Positions 48,671 to 58,419 are shown, counted from the stretch's first letter. The stretch is 64,000 bases of DNA from Hathewaya massiliensis (GCF_902143515.1 NZ_CABFVD010000002.1:167088-231087); one strand, 5' to 3'. The notes: generated by a model not told the origin, from the letters alone. A program made the numbers and translations.

Positions 48671-48895
48671 ATGGCAATAACAGCTGAAAAGATTGAAAGA
48701 GGGTTTATCCTTCAATACGCAGATGGAAAAAATGCCAAAGGAGAAGAGGTAATAAAAAATCAAAAGATAGGAGAGCTTAAACTATCAGCTACTGAGGATA
48801 ACATTCATGAAGTAGGGGAAGCCATAAAGAAGATTATGGGAACTACTGTAATGAAATTAATCGTAAAAGAAGATCTTCAGTTGATTTCAAAATAG
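48671..48895 (+). CDS. DUF1659 family protein
   Basis: A 74-residue protein of the DUF1659 type (ILQYADGKNAKGEEVIKNQKIGEL ... read in parts ILQYADGKNAKGE and IKNQKIGELKLSA). The ATG at 48671 with GAAAGGGG is used; a TTG 18 bases upstream overlaps that site. It precedes the DUF2922 gene, its common partner. Function unknown. Confidence 0.82.
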   Translation: MAITAEKIERGFILQYADGKNAKGEEVIKNQKIGELKLSATEDNIHEVGEAIKKIMGTTVMKLIVKEDLQLISK

Positions 48896-48994
48896 TTTAG
48901 TTTAAGCAAAGGAAGTTTAAATTAAGTAAATAGACCTTAATTTAAACAATGATAGTTCAATTTAAGCAAAGATATTTCATAAGGAGGGGCTATA

Positions 48995-49213
48995 ATGGCA
49001 AAAGAATTAGTTATGAATTTTTTAAATGAAGCTGGAACTAAAACTGCTTTAAGGGTAAAAAATGTTAAAGAAAATCTTACAGAGGATGACATAGGAATAG
49101 TAATGGATACTATAGTTTCAAAGGATGTTTTTAAATCTAAAAATGGAGCACTTAAAGCTAAGCATTCTGCAAACATAGTTGATAGACAAGTTGAAAAATA
49201 TGAGTTTAAGTAG
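48995..49213 (+). CDS. DUF2922 family protein
   Basis: A 72-residue protein with the DUF2922 pattern (ELVMNFLNEAGTKTALRV, LTEDDIGIVMDTIVSKDVF). ATG with AAGGAGG. It follows DUF1659 by 99 bases. The third usual partner, YvrJ, lies 9 kb away at 39898. Function unknown. Confidence 0.82.
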   Translation: MAKELVMNFLNEAGTKTALRVKNVKENLTEDDIGIVMDTIVSKDVFKSKNGALKAKHSANIVDRQVEKYEFK

Positions 49214-49359
49214 AAAATCGAAGATCTTTAAGTAGGGTATAGTAGACTTAATAGATAAGCTTTTAATAATAAAAACTATTAGTAACTCTAGTTCTTCAAA
49301 ATAAAAAGTCAAAATGGCAATACTTCTAAAAAATAAACATTGCCTAACTAAGGTTAGTA

Positions 49360-49405
49360 ACCGTGCATAAAGGGGAGGAGATACTCTTTATGCACGGTTT
49401 TATTT
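49360..49405 (+). terminator. Terminator after the DUF2922 gene region
   Basis: ACCGTGCATAAAG pairs perfectly with CTTTATGCACGGT, followed by TTTTATTTAT. The gap from here to 49768 contains the promoter below and no other clear element. Confidence 0.9.
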
Positions 49406-49665
49406 ATATTAAATTAATAAGCATTTTTTACACATACTATTATTATACCAAGTAAATACTATTATTTAGTTAAAGCTTATTTTAATATATGTGGCCACTA
49501 TTCCATGGCTAAAGTCACTAAGTCAAAGGGGTCTTTTCAAATTTTTTATAGGAGAAGATTTTAAAATTCAATACATATTGAAAAAACAAATAGAAATAAT
49601 AACTCCTATTTATTTTTTCGATTAGACAATGAATACAAATTAAATAATAATAATAGTGAAATATG

Positions 49666-49695
49666 TTGTTAAGTTATGTTTTATTTTGTTAAAAT
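49666..49695 (+). promoter_or_regulatory. Probable promoter of the sugar ABC transporter
   Basis: TTGTTA (49666-49671) and TAAAAT (49690-49695) have an 18-base spacer, 74 bases before the start of the binding-protein gene. Confidence 0.5.
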
Positions 49696-49768
49696 ATAGC
49701 TAGGCTAAATAAAAAATCTTTAGTTAAATAAAAAAATTAACTATAAAAATATACAAAGGAGAAGTAAT

Positions 49769-51073
49769 ATGAAAAAGATTACAAAACTTGTATCAGCATT
49801 TCTTTTAGCTATAATGTGTACTATTTCTTTATCAGCTTGTGGTACAGCTAATAAAGAAGGGGCTAATAAGGAAAATAAAAATCAAGCTTCAGGAAAAAAA
49901 GAAACTATAAAGTTATGGTTACCTCCAATTGGTGAAAATGATAAGCCAGTTTGGGAACCAATATTAAAAGAGTTTGAAGACAAAAACAATTGTAAAGTAG
50001 AACTTGAAATAATACCTTGGGAGAACTACCCAGAAAAGTACGCTACAGCTATAGCAGCAGGTGAAGGTCCTGATGTTGGATATATGTATGCTGAAATGTT
50101 CCCTCAATTTATAGAAATGAAGGCAGTAGAAGATTTAACATCATATTTAAAGAAGGAAGATTATGAAAAGTATACTTATATAGAAGATGGAAAAATGATG
50201 GGTGGACTTTATGGTTTAGCCATAGAAGCAGCAAACCCAGCTGTATTATATTACAATAAGGATATTTTAGATAAGTTAGGTGAAAAACCACCAGTAACTT
50301 GGGAAGACTTTAGAAGAATATCTAAAAAAGCAACTAAAGATACTAATGGTGACGGAAAAATAGACCAATGGGGCTTTGCTCAAGGTTGGGGACAAAAATT
50401 CTTTGGTGATTTAAACTGGAACTGGTATGGTTTCTTATGGCAAGCAGGTGGAGAACTTTATAATAAGGATTTAAAAACTGTAAGATTTAATGATGCAGCA
50501 GGACAAAAAACTGCTCAATTCTTATATGACTTAAAGTTTAAAGACAAGGTTCTTCCAGATGATCATATGGGAAAAACAAATAAAGAAATGTTACAATCAC
50601 ACTTTGGAAATGGTAATGCTGCATTCTGTATTTACTTATCATCAGCAGCAGGAGAAGTTTTAGATAAGTCCTTCCCAAAATTAAACTATGGATTTATAAC
50701 TTCATTAAAAAATGAAACTAAGGGTACCTTTGCTTCAGTTGACCAATTAGTACTTATGTCAGCTGCTAAAAACAAAGATCTTTCTTTTAAATTAATGCAA
50801 CATATGTTAAGTGCAGAATCTATGACAAAATTCCATAAATATCATCCAAGAGCTCCTATTACAAAGGATGAACCATATCAAGGAGATCCAAGATTAAAAG
50901 AAATGGTGGAAAAAGAAAAGGGAGTATATAGACCTCTTGTAGTTGCACCACACGGTGTTGAAGTTTACGACTACTTATGGAAAGAGTTACAAAAAATGAT
51001 GACAAATCAAACTACTCCTAAAAAAGCTTTAGACGATGCAGCTAAATATGCAGATGATTTATTAGCAAAATAA
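49769..51073 (+). CDS. Carbohydrate ABC transporter substrate-binding lipoprotein
   Basis: A 434-residue family 1 solute-binding protein. The signal peptide ends with lipobox LSACG. The mature protein shows the bacterial extracellular family pattern: TIKLWLPPIGE, GEGPDVGYMYAE, GLYGLAIEAANPAVLYYNKDI and GDGKIDQWGF. It captures an oligosaccharide or other ligand and passes it to the permeases at 51429 and 52477. ATG with AAAGGAG. The ligand cannot be read. Confidence 0.93.
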   Translation: MKKITKLVSAFLLAIMCTISLSACGTANKEGANKENKNQASGKKETIKLWLPPIGENDKPVWEPILKEFEDKNNCKVELEIIPWENYPEKYATAIAAGEGPDVGYMYAEMFPQFIEMKAVEDLTSYLKKEDYEKYTYIEDGKMMGGLYGLAIEAANPAVLYYNKDILDKLGEKPPVTWEDFRRISKKATKDTNGDGKIDQWGFAQGWGQKFFGDLNWNWYGFLWQAGGELYNKDLKTVRFNDAAGQKTAQFLYDLKFKDKVLPDDHMGKTNKEMLQSHFGNGNAAFCIYLSSAAGEVLDKSFPKLNYGFITSLKNETKGTFASVDQLVLMSAAKNKDLSFKLMQHMLSAESMTKFHKYHPRAPITKDEPYQGDPRLKEMVEKEKGVYRPLVVAPHGVEVYDYLWKELQKMMTNQTTPKKALDDAAKYADDLLAK

Positions 51074-51115
51074 TAGGATTAAAGAGGTAGTCATTGAATA
51101 AATGAATTTTGAAAA

Positions 51116-51154
51116 TAGAGGAAACAGCTATATGGCTTGTTTCCTTTATTATTA
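51116..51154 (+). terminator. Hairpin after the binding-protein gene
   Basis: AGGAAACA pairs with TGTTTCCT, followed by TTATTATTAAG. Such hairpins often protect the 3' end of binding-protein mRNA and reduce permease expression. Confidence 0.6.
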
Positions 51155-51165
51155 AGTATTAAGAT

Positions 51166-51292
51166 TTGTTAGAGAAAAACCACTTACTTTCCTACATGGT
51201 GATACTGAAATTTGTATTAAGTATCAGACTTTGTTAGGGAAAAACTATTATATGTAAGTCACTTCATTATGAGTTCGCTACCCTAAGAATTA
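51166..51292. mobile_element. MITE remnant, copy 3, with duplicated end
   Basis: TGTTAGGGAAAAACTATTAT (51232 onward) with TAAGTCACTTCATTATGAG and CTAAGAATT follows the same order as one end of copy 2 (43923-43982) but is diverged. A second TGTTAGAGAAAAAC at 51167 marks a partial direct duplication of the tip together with ATTAAGTAT. The other end is missing. Confidence 0.6.
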
Positions 51293-51428
51293 AAGCTAAG
51301 TATTAAAATATAAATAGCATATAGACTTGAAAGATTTATTTTTACAACGTATATTAGAATTATAAAGTACTAGATAGAAATATGAATAATAATGCTTAAA
51401 TTATAAAACACTTAGAAAGGAAAATTAA

Positions 51429-52307
51429 ATGGAGAAGAAGCATAGATTTAAAAGCTTAGGAGCCTATGGATATATATTACCTCTTGCTATTATATTAGTA
51501 AGTTTTTACGTGATTCCAATTATAATGTCTTTATTTTTTAGTTTTACAAAATATAATATTATGGCGCCTGCAGAGTTTTCAGGATTATCAAATTATAAGG
51601 CCTTATTTAAAAACAAGATGTTTTTAGATTCTCTTAAGAATACAGCTATATATACCTTTGGAGTAGTTCCAGTACAAACTATACTCTCTATGCTTATGGC
51701 TGTTTGGTTAACTAGGAGAGGGGGAAAATTAGCCAACATTATAAGAGGACTTATGTTTATTCCTGTTATATCTTCCATGGTGTTAATTAGTATAATTTGG
51801 AGGCTACTGCTTACAGGGGGATCTCCTATAGCTAGTTTATTTAATCTTTTTAATTTAACTATGCCTGACTTTTTAGGAAATCCTAAGTTTGCATTGCCTA
51901 CTTTAATGGTTATAGCAGTCTGGAAGAATGTTGGATATTTTATGGTTATATACATTGCAGCTATTATGGATATACCTAAAAGTTATTATGAAGCTGCTAG
52001 AGTTGATGGGGCTAGCAAGTGGAGAGAGTTCTGGGATATTACTGTCCCTATGTTAAGACCTAATACTATTATGGTGGTATTTTTAGGGTTTATTTGGTCA
52101 TTTCAAAGTTTTGACATAGTATACACTTTAACTGGGGGAGGACCAGGAACGGCTACTATGACTCTAGTACTTCACATATACAATTTAGCTTTTAAGCAAT
52201 TTAATGCTGGGGAGGCTATGGCTGTTGCCAATGTATTATTTTTTATAATTGCAATTGCTTCCATAGCGCAAAAGAAATTTTTAAGAAAAGACCAGTCTAT
52301 TTATTAG
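51429..52307 (+). CDS. Sugar ABC transporter permease, MalF-like
   Basis: A 292-residue permease with six predicted spans and the EAA loop YYEAARVDGASKWREFWDIT. The N-terminus YGYILPLAIILVSFYVIPII is typical of MalF-type subunits. ATG with AAAGGAAAA. It is 355 bases after the binding-protein gene, separated by the MITE remnant. Confidence 0.93.
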   Translation: MEKKHRFKSLGAYGYILPLAIILVSFYVIPIIMSLFFSFTKYNIMAPAEFSGLSNYKALFKNKMFLDSLKNTAIYTFGVVPVQTILSMLMAVWLTRRGGKLANIIRGLMFIPVISSMVLISIIWRLLLTGGSPIASLFNLFNLTMPDFLGNPKFALPTLMVIAVWKNVGYFMVIYIAAIMDIPKSYYEAARVDGASKWREFWDITVPMLRPNTIMVVFLGFIWSFQSFDIVYTLTGGGPGTATMTLVLHIYNLAFKQFNAGEAMAVANVLFFIIAIASIAQKKFLRKDQSIY

Positions 52308-52366
52308 TTTTAAATTAAATTTTGGCGATTATAAAATCACAATTTAGAAGTAAGAAGTAAGAATAA

Positions 52367-52386
52367 AACTCCTTTGGGGGTTTTGG
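52367..52386 (+). repeat. Short hairpin between the permease genes
   Basis: AAAACTCC pairs with GGGGTTTT around TTTG. It has no T-run and may be an RNA stability element. Upstream 52328-52366 resembles the start of the 62283-62330 gap (ATAAAATCACAATTWAGA), a short dispersed intergenic repeat. Confidence 0.5.
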
Positions 52387-52476
52387 ATAAAATATAAGGT
52401 CACGAAATTTGCATAAGAAAGGAGTAGCTACTAAAAAACTTAAAAACAATATAAGCAAATTTAGTAGCAGTAAAAG

Positions 52477-53283
52477 ATGAAAAGTGGAAAAAGAATAATT
52501 GGAGATATTATACTCCTTATAATCGGGGGTATAATGATAGTTCCTTTTTTATATATGATAATTACTTCTCTTAAAGTTACATATACTTATGACTTTAATT
52601 TTTCTCTTACAAATCTAACTTTAAAAAACTATATGACTATATTTAAAGACACTAATTTCTTTAATTACTTTATAAATAGTTTTATTATCGCAGTAGCAGG
52701 TGTTATTTTAACTGTAACCTTTAGTAGTCTTGCAGGGTTTGCCTTTGCTAAAAAGAAGTTTGCAGGTAATGATAAGATTTTCTTTTTCATGATTGCAACC
52801 TTAATTATACCATCACAAGTAACTATGATCCCTCTTTATATTATAATGAGAAATTTAGGGTGGATAAATACTTACTATGCACTAATACTACCAATACCAA
52901 CAGCTTTTGGAGTATTTTTAATGAGACAAGCGATTTTAAATATACCTAATGATTTATTAGAATCAGCTAGGATAGATGGTTACACAGACCTTCAAATTTT
53001 TATACACATAGTACTTCCTTTGATTAAACCAGCTATTATAACTCTTTCTATATTTACATTTATAGGTGCTTGGAATGAATTCTTATGGCCACTTATAATT
53101 ACAACAAAGGACTCCATGAGAACCCTTACAGTAGGAATGGCAACACTTCAAGCTCAATATATTGTAAACTATGGATTAGTTATGGCAGGGGCTACCTTAA
53201 CATTTTTACCTTCATTTATATTTTATTTAATACTTCAGAGCAAGTTTGTAGAGGGAGTCACCCTATCAGGAATTAAAGGGTAA
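52477..53283 (+). CDS. Sugar ABC transporter permease, MalG-like
   Basis: A 268-residue permease with six spans and the EAA loop LLESARIDGYTDLQIFIHIV. It forms the heteromeric channel with the subunit at 51429. The ATG has no good ribosome binding site. A mini-ORF starting TTG at 52409 and ending in a TGA that overlaps this ATG (ATGA) could supply coupled translation. No ATPase gene is in the operon; a shared MsmX-type ATPase elsewhere is implied. Confidence 0.92.
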   Translation: MKSGKRIIGDIILLIIGGIMIVPFLYMIITSLKVTYTYDFNFSLTNLTLKNYMTIFKDTNFFNYFINSFIIAVAGVILTVTFSSLAGFAFAKKKFAGNDKIFFFMIATLIIPSQVTMIPLYIIMRNLGWINTYYALILPIPTAFGVFLMRQAILNIPNDLLESARIDGYTDLQIFIHIVLPLIKPAIITLSIFTFIGAWNEFLWPLIITTKDSMRTLTVGMATLQAQYIVNYGLVMAGATLTFLPSFIFYLILQSKFVEGVTLSGIKG

Positions 53284-53328
53284 ATTATCCTTTAGAGAAA
53301 CTCATTATCATATTATAGGAGGGTTATC

Positions 53329-54486
53329 ATGGAAATGCCTAGAAGTGCTAAAAAGGAAGAATTTAATCAAGTTATAGAGCTTATAAATCAGGTTTTTAGA
53401 TTAAGTAATGGTCATAAACCTACCATGCAAGATGAGTTTCCCTTATTACTTAGGGAAAGTAATGTGGAAAATATGATTATTATAAGTAATGGTGAAAAAC
53501 CTGTTTCCACAGTAAATTATATGCATGAAGATATTCTTATCCAAGGGGTAAAGGTAAAGGCGGCTTCTATTGGGGCTGTATGTACCTATGAGGATTATAG
53601 AAAAAAAGCATATTCATCAAAAATTTTAGATAGAGTAGAAGAAAAAATGTTTAAAGAAAACATAGATTTTGCCCTAGTATCAGGCGAGAGAAGTCTTTAT
53701 ACTAGAAGAGGGTTTATGCAGGTTAAAAATTTTTATAAATATATATTTAAACCTAAAAAGACGGAGATGGATTTTAATTTATCAGAATACGAAGAGAGTT
53801 ATTTTCCTCATATGGTAGATATGTATAATAGTAAGGCTACAAGATATTATAGAACCTTAGAAGAATTTAATACTTTATTGAATTCAGCCACTATTCCTTG
53901 GGGGAACTTTACTTATAAAAAATATGCTTTATTAGGTAAAGAGGGGAGTTTTCATTGGGAAGAAGGCATTAAGGTTTTAGGATATGTTATAGTTAGGGTA
54001 ATTACAGAAAAAGAAAAGAAGTATGGAGAGATCGTAGAAGCAGCTGGAACCAGTGAAGTTTTAAGTGAGGCTTTTAAAAATATAGCCTATGATTTAAACT
54101 TAAATGAAATAACATATAATGTTCATTTAAGAGATAGGGAATCCTATATAGATGGGTATAGCAAAGTAGAGTTTGGAAATATGGGAGGAACCGTAAAAAT
54201 TATAAATTTTAAAAGCTTTATGGATAATTTAAAGCCTTTATTTTATCAATATACAGATAGGGAAATAGTAGACAATATGGAGTTCTATGAGGACCAAGAA
54301 TATTGTGTGTTTAAATATAAGGATGAAATTATAAAGATTAAGGGAAAAGATGCCACAACTAATTTAGTTTTTGCAGGGCCTATGGAAGAAAAGATAGATT
54401 TTAGTGGAGCACCTAATATAGAAAAGTTAATTAGATATAACTTCCCTATAGTTTTTCCTTGGCCATATAATTTAAATTATCAGTAG
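53329..54486 (+). CDS. GNAT family N-acetyltransferase (Eis-like size)
   Basis: A 385-residue protein with an N-terminal GNAT domain: RSAKKEEFNQVIELINQVFRL, IGAVCTYEDYRKKAYSSKIL (the acetyl-CoA loop region, with K in place of the usual G at places) and YTRRGFMQV. A second GNAT-like region and a C-terminal domain follow, a layout like that of the longer Eis-type enzymes. Substrate unknown. ATG with TAGGAGGG. It follows the permease by 45 bases and may be transcribed with it. Confidence 0.82.
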   Translation: MEMPRSAKKEEFNQVIELINQVFRLSNGHKPTMQDEFPLLLRESNVENMIIISNGEKPVSTVNYMHEDILIQGVKVKAASIGAVCTYEDYRKKAYSSKILDRVEEKMFKENIDFALVSGERSLYTRRGFMQVKNFYKYIFKPKKTEMDFNLSEYEESYFPHMVDMYNSKATRYYRTLEEFNTLLNSATIPWGNFTYKKYALLGKEGSFHWEEGIKVLGYVIVRVITEKEKKYGEIVEAAGTSEVLSEAFKNIAYDLNLNEITYNVHLRDRESYIDGYSKVEFGNMGGTVKIINFKSFMDNLKPLFYQYTDREIVDNMEFYEDQEYCVFKYKDEIIKIKGKDATTNLVFAGPMEEKIDFSGAPNIEKLIRYNFPIVFPWPYNLNYQ

Positions 54487-54643
54487 ACTAAGTTAAGAAG
54501 AAAATTCTGTTTATAAGCTGCTCTAAGTGTTTAGATAATCTAAATCATGAGTAGCTTAATTTAAATTATGAGTAAACCGTATAAAATCTTAAGTTTTTCC
54601 CAATACTATTTATGAATTATATTCATAAAGGTAGGGATTTTTC

Positions 54644-55216
54644 ATGAAAATTTCAGATTTTATAAATTCTACGTACATAACACTTAAAAATAGTTTTTCA
54701 TTAAATGAGTTATTTTTTTACTTTATGTTTTATTCCCTTTCAGGTTGGGGTGTAGAAAACTTATACAGTTTATTTACAAAGGGCAAATTTAAAGAAGAAG
54801 GATTTTTAGTAGGTCCTTTTAAACCTATGTACGGTTTTGCCCCTGTAATATTACTAATCCTTTTAAATGGAAGGAGCAATAAATTTTTAGTTCTTGCACT
54901 ATGTTTTATTGTACCATCAGTAGTGGAATATATAAGTGGAGCTATGCTGCAAAAGTTATTCCATAAACAGTGGTGGGACTATTCTGCTCTTTCCATGCAA
55001 TTAAATAGTCATGTGTGTTTAAAATTTTCAATTTATTGGATTTTCTTAGCGTTAGCTACTATATATTTATTACATCCTATGGTGGCAAAACTTTATACAA
55101 AAGTAGAACATATTTGGATTTACCTAAGTCCTATAATAATGTTGATTTTTTTAGTTGATGTTGCCTTTACGACTTTTCAGTGGAGGGGAAAAGGGGAACT
55201 TTACAATCATAGTTAG
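54644..55216 (+). CDS. Membrane protein of the putative ABC permease (CmpB) family
   Basis: A 190-residue protein with about five spans. The conserved pattern is YSLSGWGVENLYSL, EEGFLVGPFKPMYGFAPV, VEYISGAMLQKLFHKQWWDYS and FTTFQWRGKGEL. The family carries the name 'putative ABC transporter permease', but no ATPase is close and the role is unknown. ATG with AGGTAGGG. Confidence 0.85.
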   Translation: MKISDFINSTYITLKNSFSLNELFFYFMFYSLSGWGVENLYSLFTKGKFKEEGFLVGPFKPMYGFAPVILLILLNGRSNKFLVLALCFIVPSVVEYISGAMLQKLFHKQWWDYSALSMQLNSHVCLKFSIYWIFLALATIYLLHPMVAKLYTKVEHIWIYLSPIIMLIFLVDVAFTTFQWRGKGELYNHS

Positions 55217-55326
55217 AATAAGTGTAAAAATTACCAGGTTCCAAAGGAAAGTTATAAACTTTTATGTCCCATGTAAGCCTTAAAGCATATAATATAAGGA
55301 TTATCACTTAGAGTTAAGGAGATTAC

Positions 55327-56217
55327 ATGGAAGTTAAAATAGAAATTGAGAATTTCATAAAGGACATGATTAAAAGATATAGATACAAGGGGGCTATAGT
55401 TGGTATAAGTGGGGGACTTGATTCTGCTGTAGTAGCAGCTTTATGCGTACAGGCATTAGGCAAAGAAAATGTACATGGTATATTGCTTCCAGAAAGGGAT
55501 TCTTCTAGAGAAACCATAAAGGACTCTATTTTAGTTTGTGATTCACTAGGAATCTCCTATAAAAAAATCCCAATAAGTAAAAGCCTAAAAGCCATGGGAG
55601 TATATTCTATGGAGCCCTCCTTATTTATAATGCCAAATTTCATGAAGAAAAGGTATGTTATGAGGAAATGGAGAAGTTTGCCTAAGAAGGATCCTTTCTT
55701 AGAGGATTTAAGCGGAACGGGAAATAAGGAATTTTTAAAAAATATAGCTTATTACAGGGCAAAACATAGAATTAGAATGTGTTATTTATATTTAGAAGCT
55801 GAAAAGAAAAACTATGCAGTAGTAGGTACTACCAATAAAACAGAATACTTAACAGGATTTTATGTAAAGTGGGGGGATGATGCTGTAGATATTGAGCCTA
55901 TACTTCACCTTTATAAAAGTCAGGTATATGATTTAGCAAGAGAATTAAAAGTTCCTGAGAAAATTATTGAAAAGGCACCCTCCCCAGACCTTATACCAGG
56001 AATTACAGATGAGTATGCCCTTGGCATGAGTTATAAAACCTTAGATAGAATTTTAATAAAGATGGAAAATAGGAGTTCTATTTCAGAAGAAGACAAGCTA
56101 AAAGTAGAAAGAGTAAAAAAGATAGTAGAAAGTGCAAAGAAACGTGAACTAAAAATGTACGGCTTAGAAGAGTATAAAACTGATAAATTAAAAAGAAAAG
56201 TTATAGGTATAGGATAA
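55327..56217 (+). CDS. nadE: NAD+ synthase (ammonia-dependent type)
   Basis: A 296-residue PP-loop enzyme that amidates nicotinic acid adenine dinucleotide. The ATP site is GISGGLDSAVVAAL; VVGTTNKTEYLTGFYVKWGDDAVDIEPI follows (in parts GTTNKTEYLTGFY and GDDAVDIEPILHLYKSQV), then KAPSPDLIPGITDE. It lacks the N-terminal glutaminase domain. ATG with AAGGAG. Length fits the short NadE form. Confidence 0.95.
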   Translation: MEVKIEIENFIKDMIKRYRYKGAIVGISGGLDSAVVAALCVQALGKENVHGILLPERDSSRETIKDSILVCDSLGISYKKIPISKSLKAMGVYSMEPSLFIMPNFMKKRYVMRKWRSLPKKDPFLEDLSGTGNKEFLKNIAYYRAKHRIRMCYLYLEAEKKNYAVVGTTNKTEYLTGFYVKWGDDAVDIEPILHLYKSQVYDLARELKVPEKIIEKAPSPDLIPGITDEYALGMSYKTLDRILIKMENRSSISEEDKLKVERVKKIVESAKKRELKMYGLEEYKTDKLKRKVIGIG

Positions 56218-56311
56218 GCAATTATTACAAATAAATATTATTACAAGGTATAGTAGGGTAGATAAAATAATTTATAATGTGAGTATAGGATAAGTAATAT
56301 TATTATAAATA

Positions 56312-56395
56312 AAACCATGAGTAAAGTGGGAGTTTAAAGTGTCCCCTTTGTAAAGGACATTTTAGTTAGTCCACATTTACACATGGTTTTGTTAT
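56312..56395. terminator. Bidirectional terminator region
   Basis: AAACCATG (56312) and CATGGTTT (56383) close a long hairpin, with GTAAA...TTTAC and CTTTGTAAAGG inside. Confidence 0.65.
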
Positions 56396-56430
56396 TAGTC
56401 TGTGTTATATAAAAAATATAATATAAATGA

Positions 56431-57390
56431 TTATTGCAATATATTTCGTGTAACTGTTAGTATATGGTCTTCTACTTTATTACTTAAGGCATAATTACTA
56501 TCGGATAGGATATCCATTAAGTCTCTTATTGTATAGTATAGATTTGTACCTTTTTTATCTTTTAGAACAGAATCATAACTATCCCTTACATCCTTTAATA
56601 ATATGTTTGTTTTATCAAAGGTAGGAAACTTAGTGCTTCCAAGGGTATACAATCTTATATAGTCAGAATAAAGTTCTTTTATTTGCTTTTCTTTTGTACA
56701 ATTTGGGTTTTTATGAAGATAATTTTCCATCTCCAGTATAATGTCTCTTATACTATCCCAGCTTATCTTATTAGATACCTCTAAATCATTATTTAGGTTT
56801 TGTTCCTTATTCATAAGGAGAAAATAATCCTTTGAATCTGTATTTATATTGTTTACATAAGAACTATAAAAGTCATAATTAATTTTGCATATGTATTTAG
56901 AATTACTGTAGAGTATTTTATATCCACTGTCATAAAGATTTTTGATGTACTCCTTTAGGTTAGAATTGCTAAGATTTTTAATGGATTTTGAAGATACATC
57001 ATCACCAATTTCTGATGAGAGTAATTTTAAATTATTTTCAGAGGAAATATATTGATTTATTGAGTTTAATTTTGATTTCTGATATTCTTCATAGGAGTTT
57101 AAGAGGTTACCAGCATTATATTTAGAAAAATCACCAATATTTTTATCAATAAATAAAATAATTTCCCTAGAATCTTTATTTTCTTTTATCATGTAATTAA
57201 ATTGACCTAGAATGTCCTTTTCCTTTTTACTTATGAAGGTATCATTATCTTGATTAAATAGCTTAAGATTTTTAAAGGCAGAATACATCAGTTTACTCAT
57301 AGCCCAGAAAAAAATTGATAGAATAGATATAGAAAAGACTAGGAAAATGAAAGTTCTTTTTTTTCTTAGCTTCTTTTTTGAATTTTTCAT
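56431..57390 (-). CDS. Membrane-anchored protein of unknown function
   Basis: A 319-residue protein with a basic N-terminus (MKNSKKKLRKKRT), one membrane segment (FIFLVFSISILSIFFWAMS) and a helical extracytoplasmic part rich in N, S, K and D. No domain was recognised. The ATG at 57390 with GGAGG is preferred; the upstream extension has no binding site. It is convergent with nadE and stands alone. Confidence 0.72.
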   Translation of the reverse strand: MKNSKKKLRKKRTFIFLVFSISILSIFFWAMSKLMYSAFKNLKLFNQDNDTFISKKEKDILGQFNYMIKENKDSREIILFIDKNIGDFSKYNAGNLLNSYEEYQKSKLNSINQYISSENNLKLLSSEIGDDVSSKSIKNLSNSNLKEYIKNLYDSGYKILYSNSKYICKINYDFYSSYVNNINTDSKDYFLLMNKEQNLNNDLEVSNKISWDSIRDIILEMENYLHKNPNCTKEKQIKELYSDYIRLYTLGSTKFPTFDKTNILLKDVRDSYDSVLKDKKGTNLYYTIRDLMDILSDSNYALSNKVEDHILTVTRNILQ

Positions 57391-57741
57391 AGTATACCTC
57401 CAATAGTTTTTAAAATAAAAAAAATAATAAAACATAATCTTGTAGGGACACAAATGGATTATGCTTTATTATAATATAAAAATTAGTAGGGATAGGGTTT
57501 AATATTCTATATCTATAGATAAATTATACAACATCCGTCCGCAAAATTAGTTACAACGAAATTACAATTATTAAATTATTTATTATAAAATCATATTTTT
57601 TCTTTAAAATATTAAAATGTCTAAGGTTAACAAACAATACTTAAAGATTAAAAATTAAACAGTGTAAAAATCTTCATTAAAAAATCTTACTATAATAAAT
57701 AGGATTTAATCAAGGGGATAATGTTAGAAGATTAAATTTAA

Positions 57742-58209
57742 CTATAGTAAAAGGCAAATACATTGAGAAGATATGCCTTCCCCAATTCCAGTAAAACCTA
57801 AACCTTCCTCTGTGGTTGCCTTTACATTTATTGCATCTATAGAAATATTTAAAGCCTTAGATATATTATTTTTCATATCTACAATATAAGGTAACATTTT
57901 AGGTTTTTGAGCTATGATTGTAGCATCTATATTTCCTATTTTATAACCCTTTGAATTAAGGAGCTCTCCTACTTTTTCAAGAAGAATAATACTAGATATT
58001 CCTTTATATTTTGGATCAGTATCTGGGAAATGGGTACCTATATCTCCTAGACCAGCTGCACCTAATAGGGAATCAGAAATTGCATGTAAAAGTACATCGG
58101 CATCTGAATGACCTAAAAGCCCTTTTTCATAAGGAATGGTAACTCCACCTATGATGAGATCTCTATTTGGCACTAATTTATGCACATCGTATCCTAAACC
58201 AACTCTCAT
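57742..58209 (-). CDS. ispF: 2-C-methyl-D-erythritol 2,4-cyclodiphosphate synthase
   Basis: A 155-residue enzyme of the MEP isoprenoid pathway. The start [13 protein letters not shown] with [20 protein letters not shown] supplies zinc-binding Asp and His; [15 protein letters not shown] and [15 protein letters not shown] complete the active site. ATG with GGAGGG. It is a single gene here, not linked to ispD. Confidence 0.96.
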   Translation of the reverse strand: MRVGLGYDVHKLVPNRDLIIGGVTIPYEKGLLGHSDADVLLHAISDSLLGAAGLGDIGTHFPDTDPKYKGISSIILLEKVGELLNSKGYKIGNIDATIIAQKPKMLPYIVDMKNNISKALNISIDAINVKATTEEGLGFTGIGEGISSQCICLLL

Positions 58210-58334
58210 AAAACAAGCCCTCCAATATATAATTAAGAGTTTTTACTTAAAGTATACCATAAATTATAAGGTGTTGTTAAATTATTTACAAGAAAGTATT
58301 TATTAAGATATTAGATTATTTATGTGAAAAAGTA

Positions 58335-58364
58335 TTGACTAATGGTGTTAATAAAGTATATACT
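58335..58364 (+). promoter_or_regulatory. Promoter of the second GntR-ABC operon
   Basis: TTGACT (58335-58340) and TATACT (58359-58364) are 18 bases apart. The -10 lies in a self-complementary AGTATATACT, a possible operator half. Confidence 0.6.
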
Positions 58365-58419
58365 GTATATATGCTATATGAACACTTTAAAAATAAGATT
58401 TAGTAAGAGGAGAAGGTAC

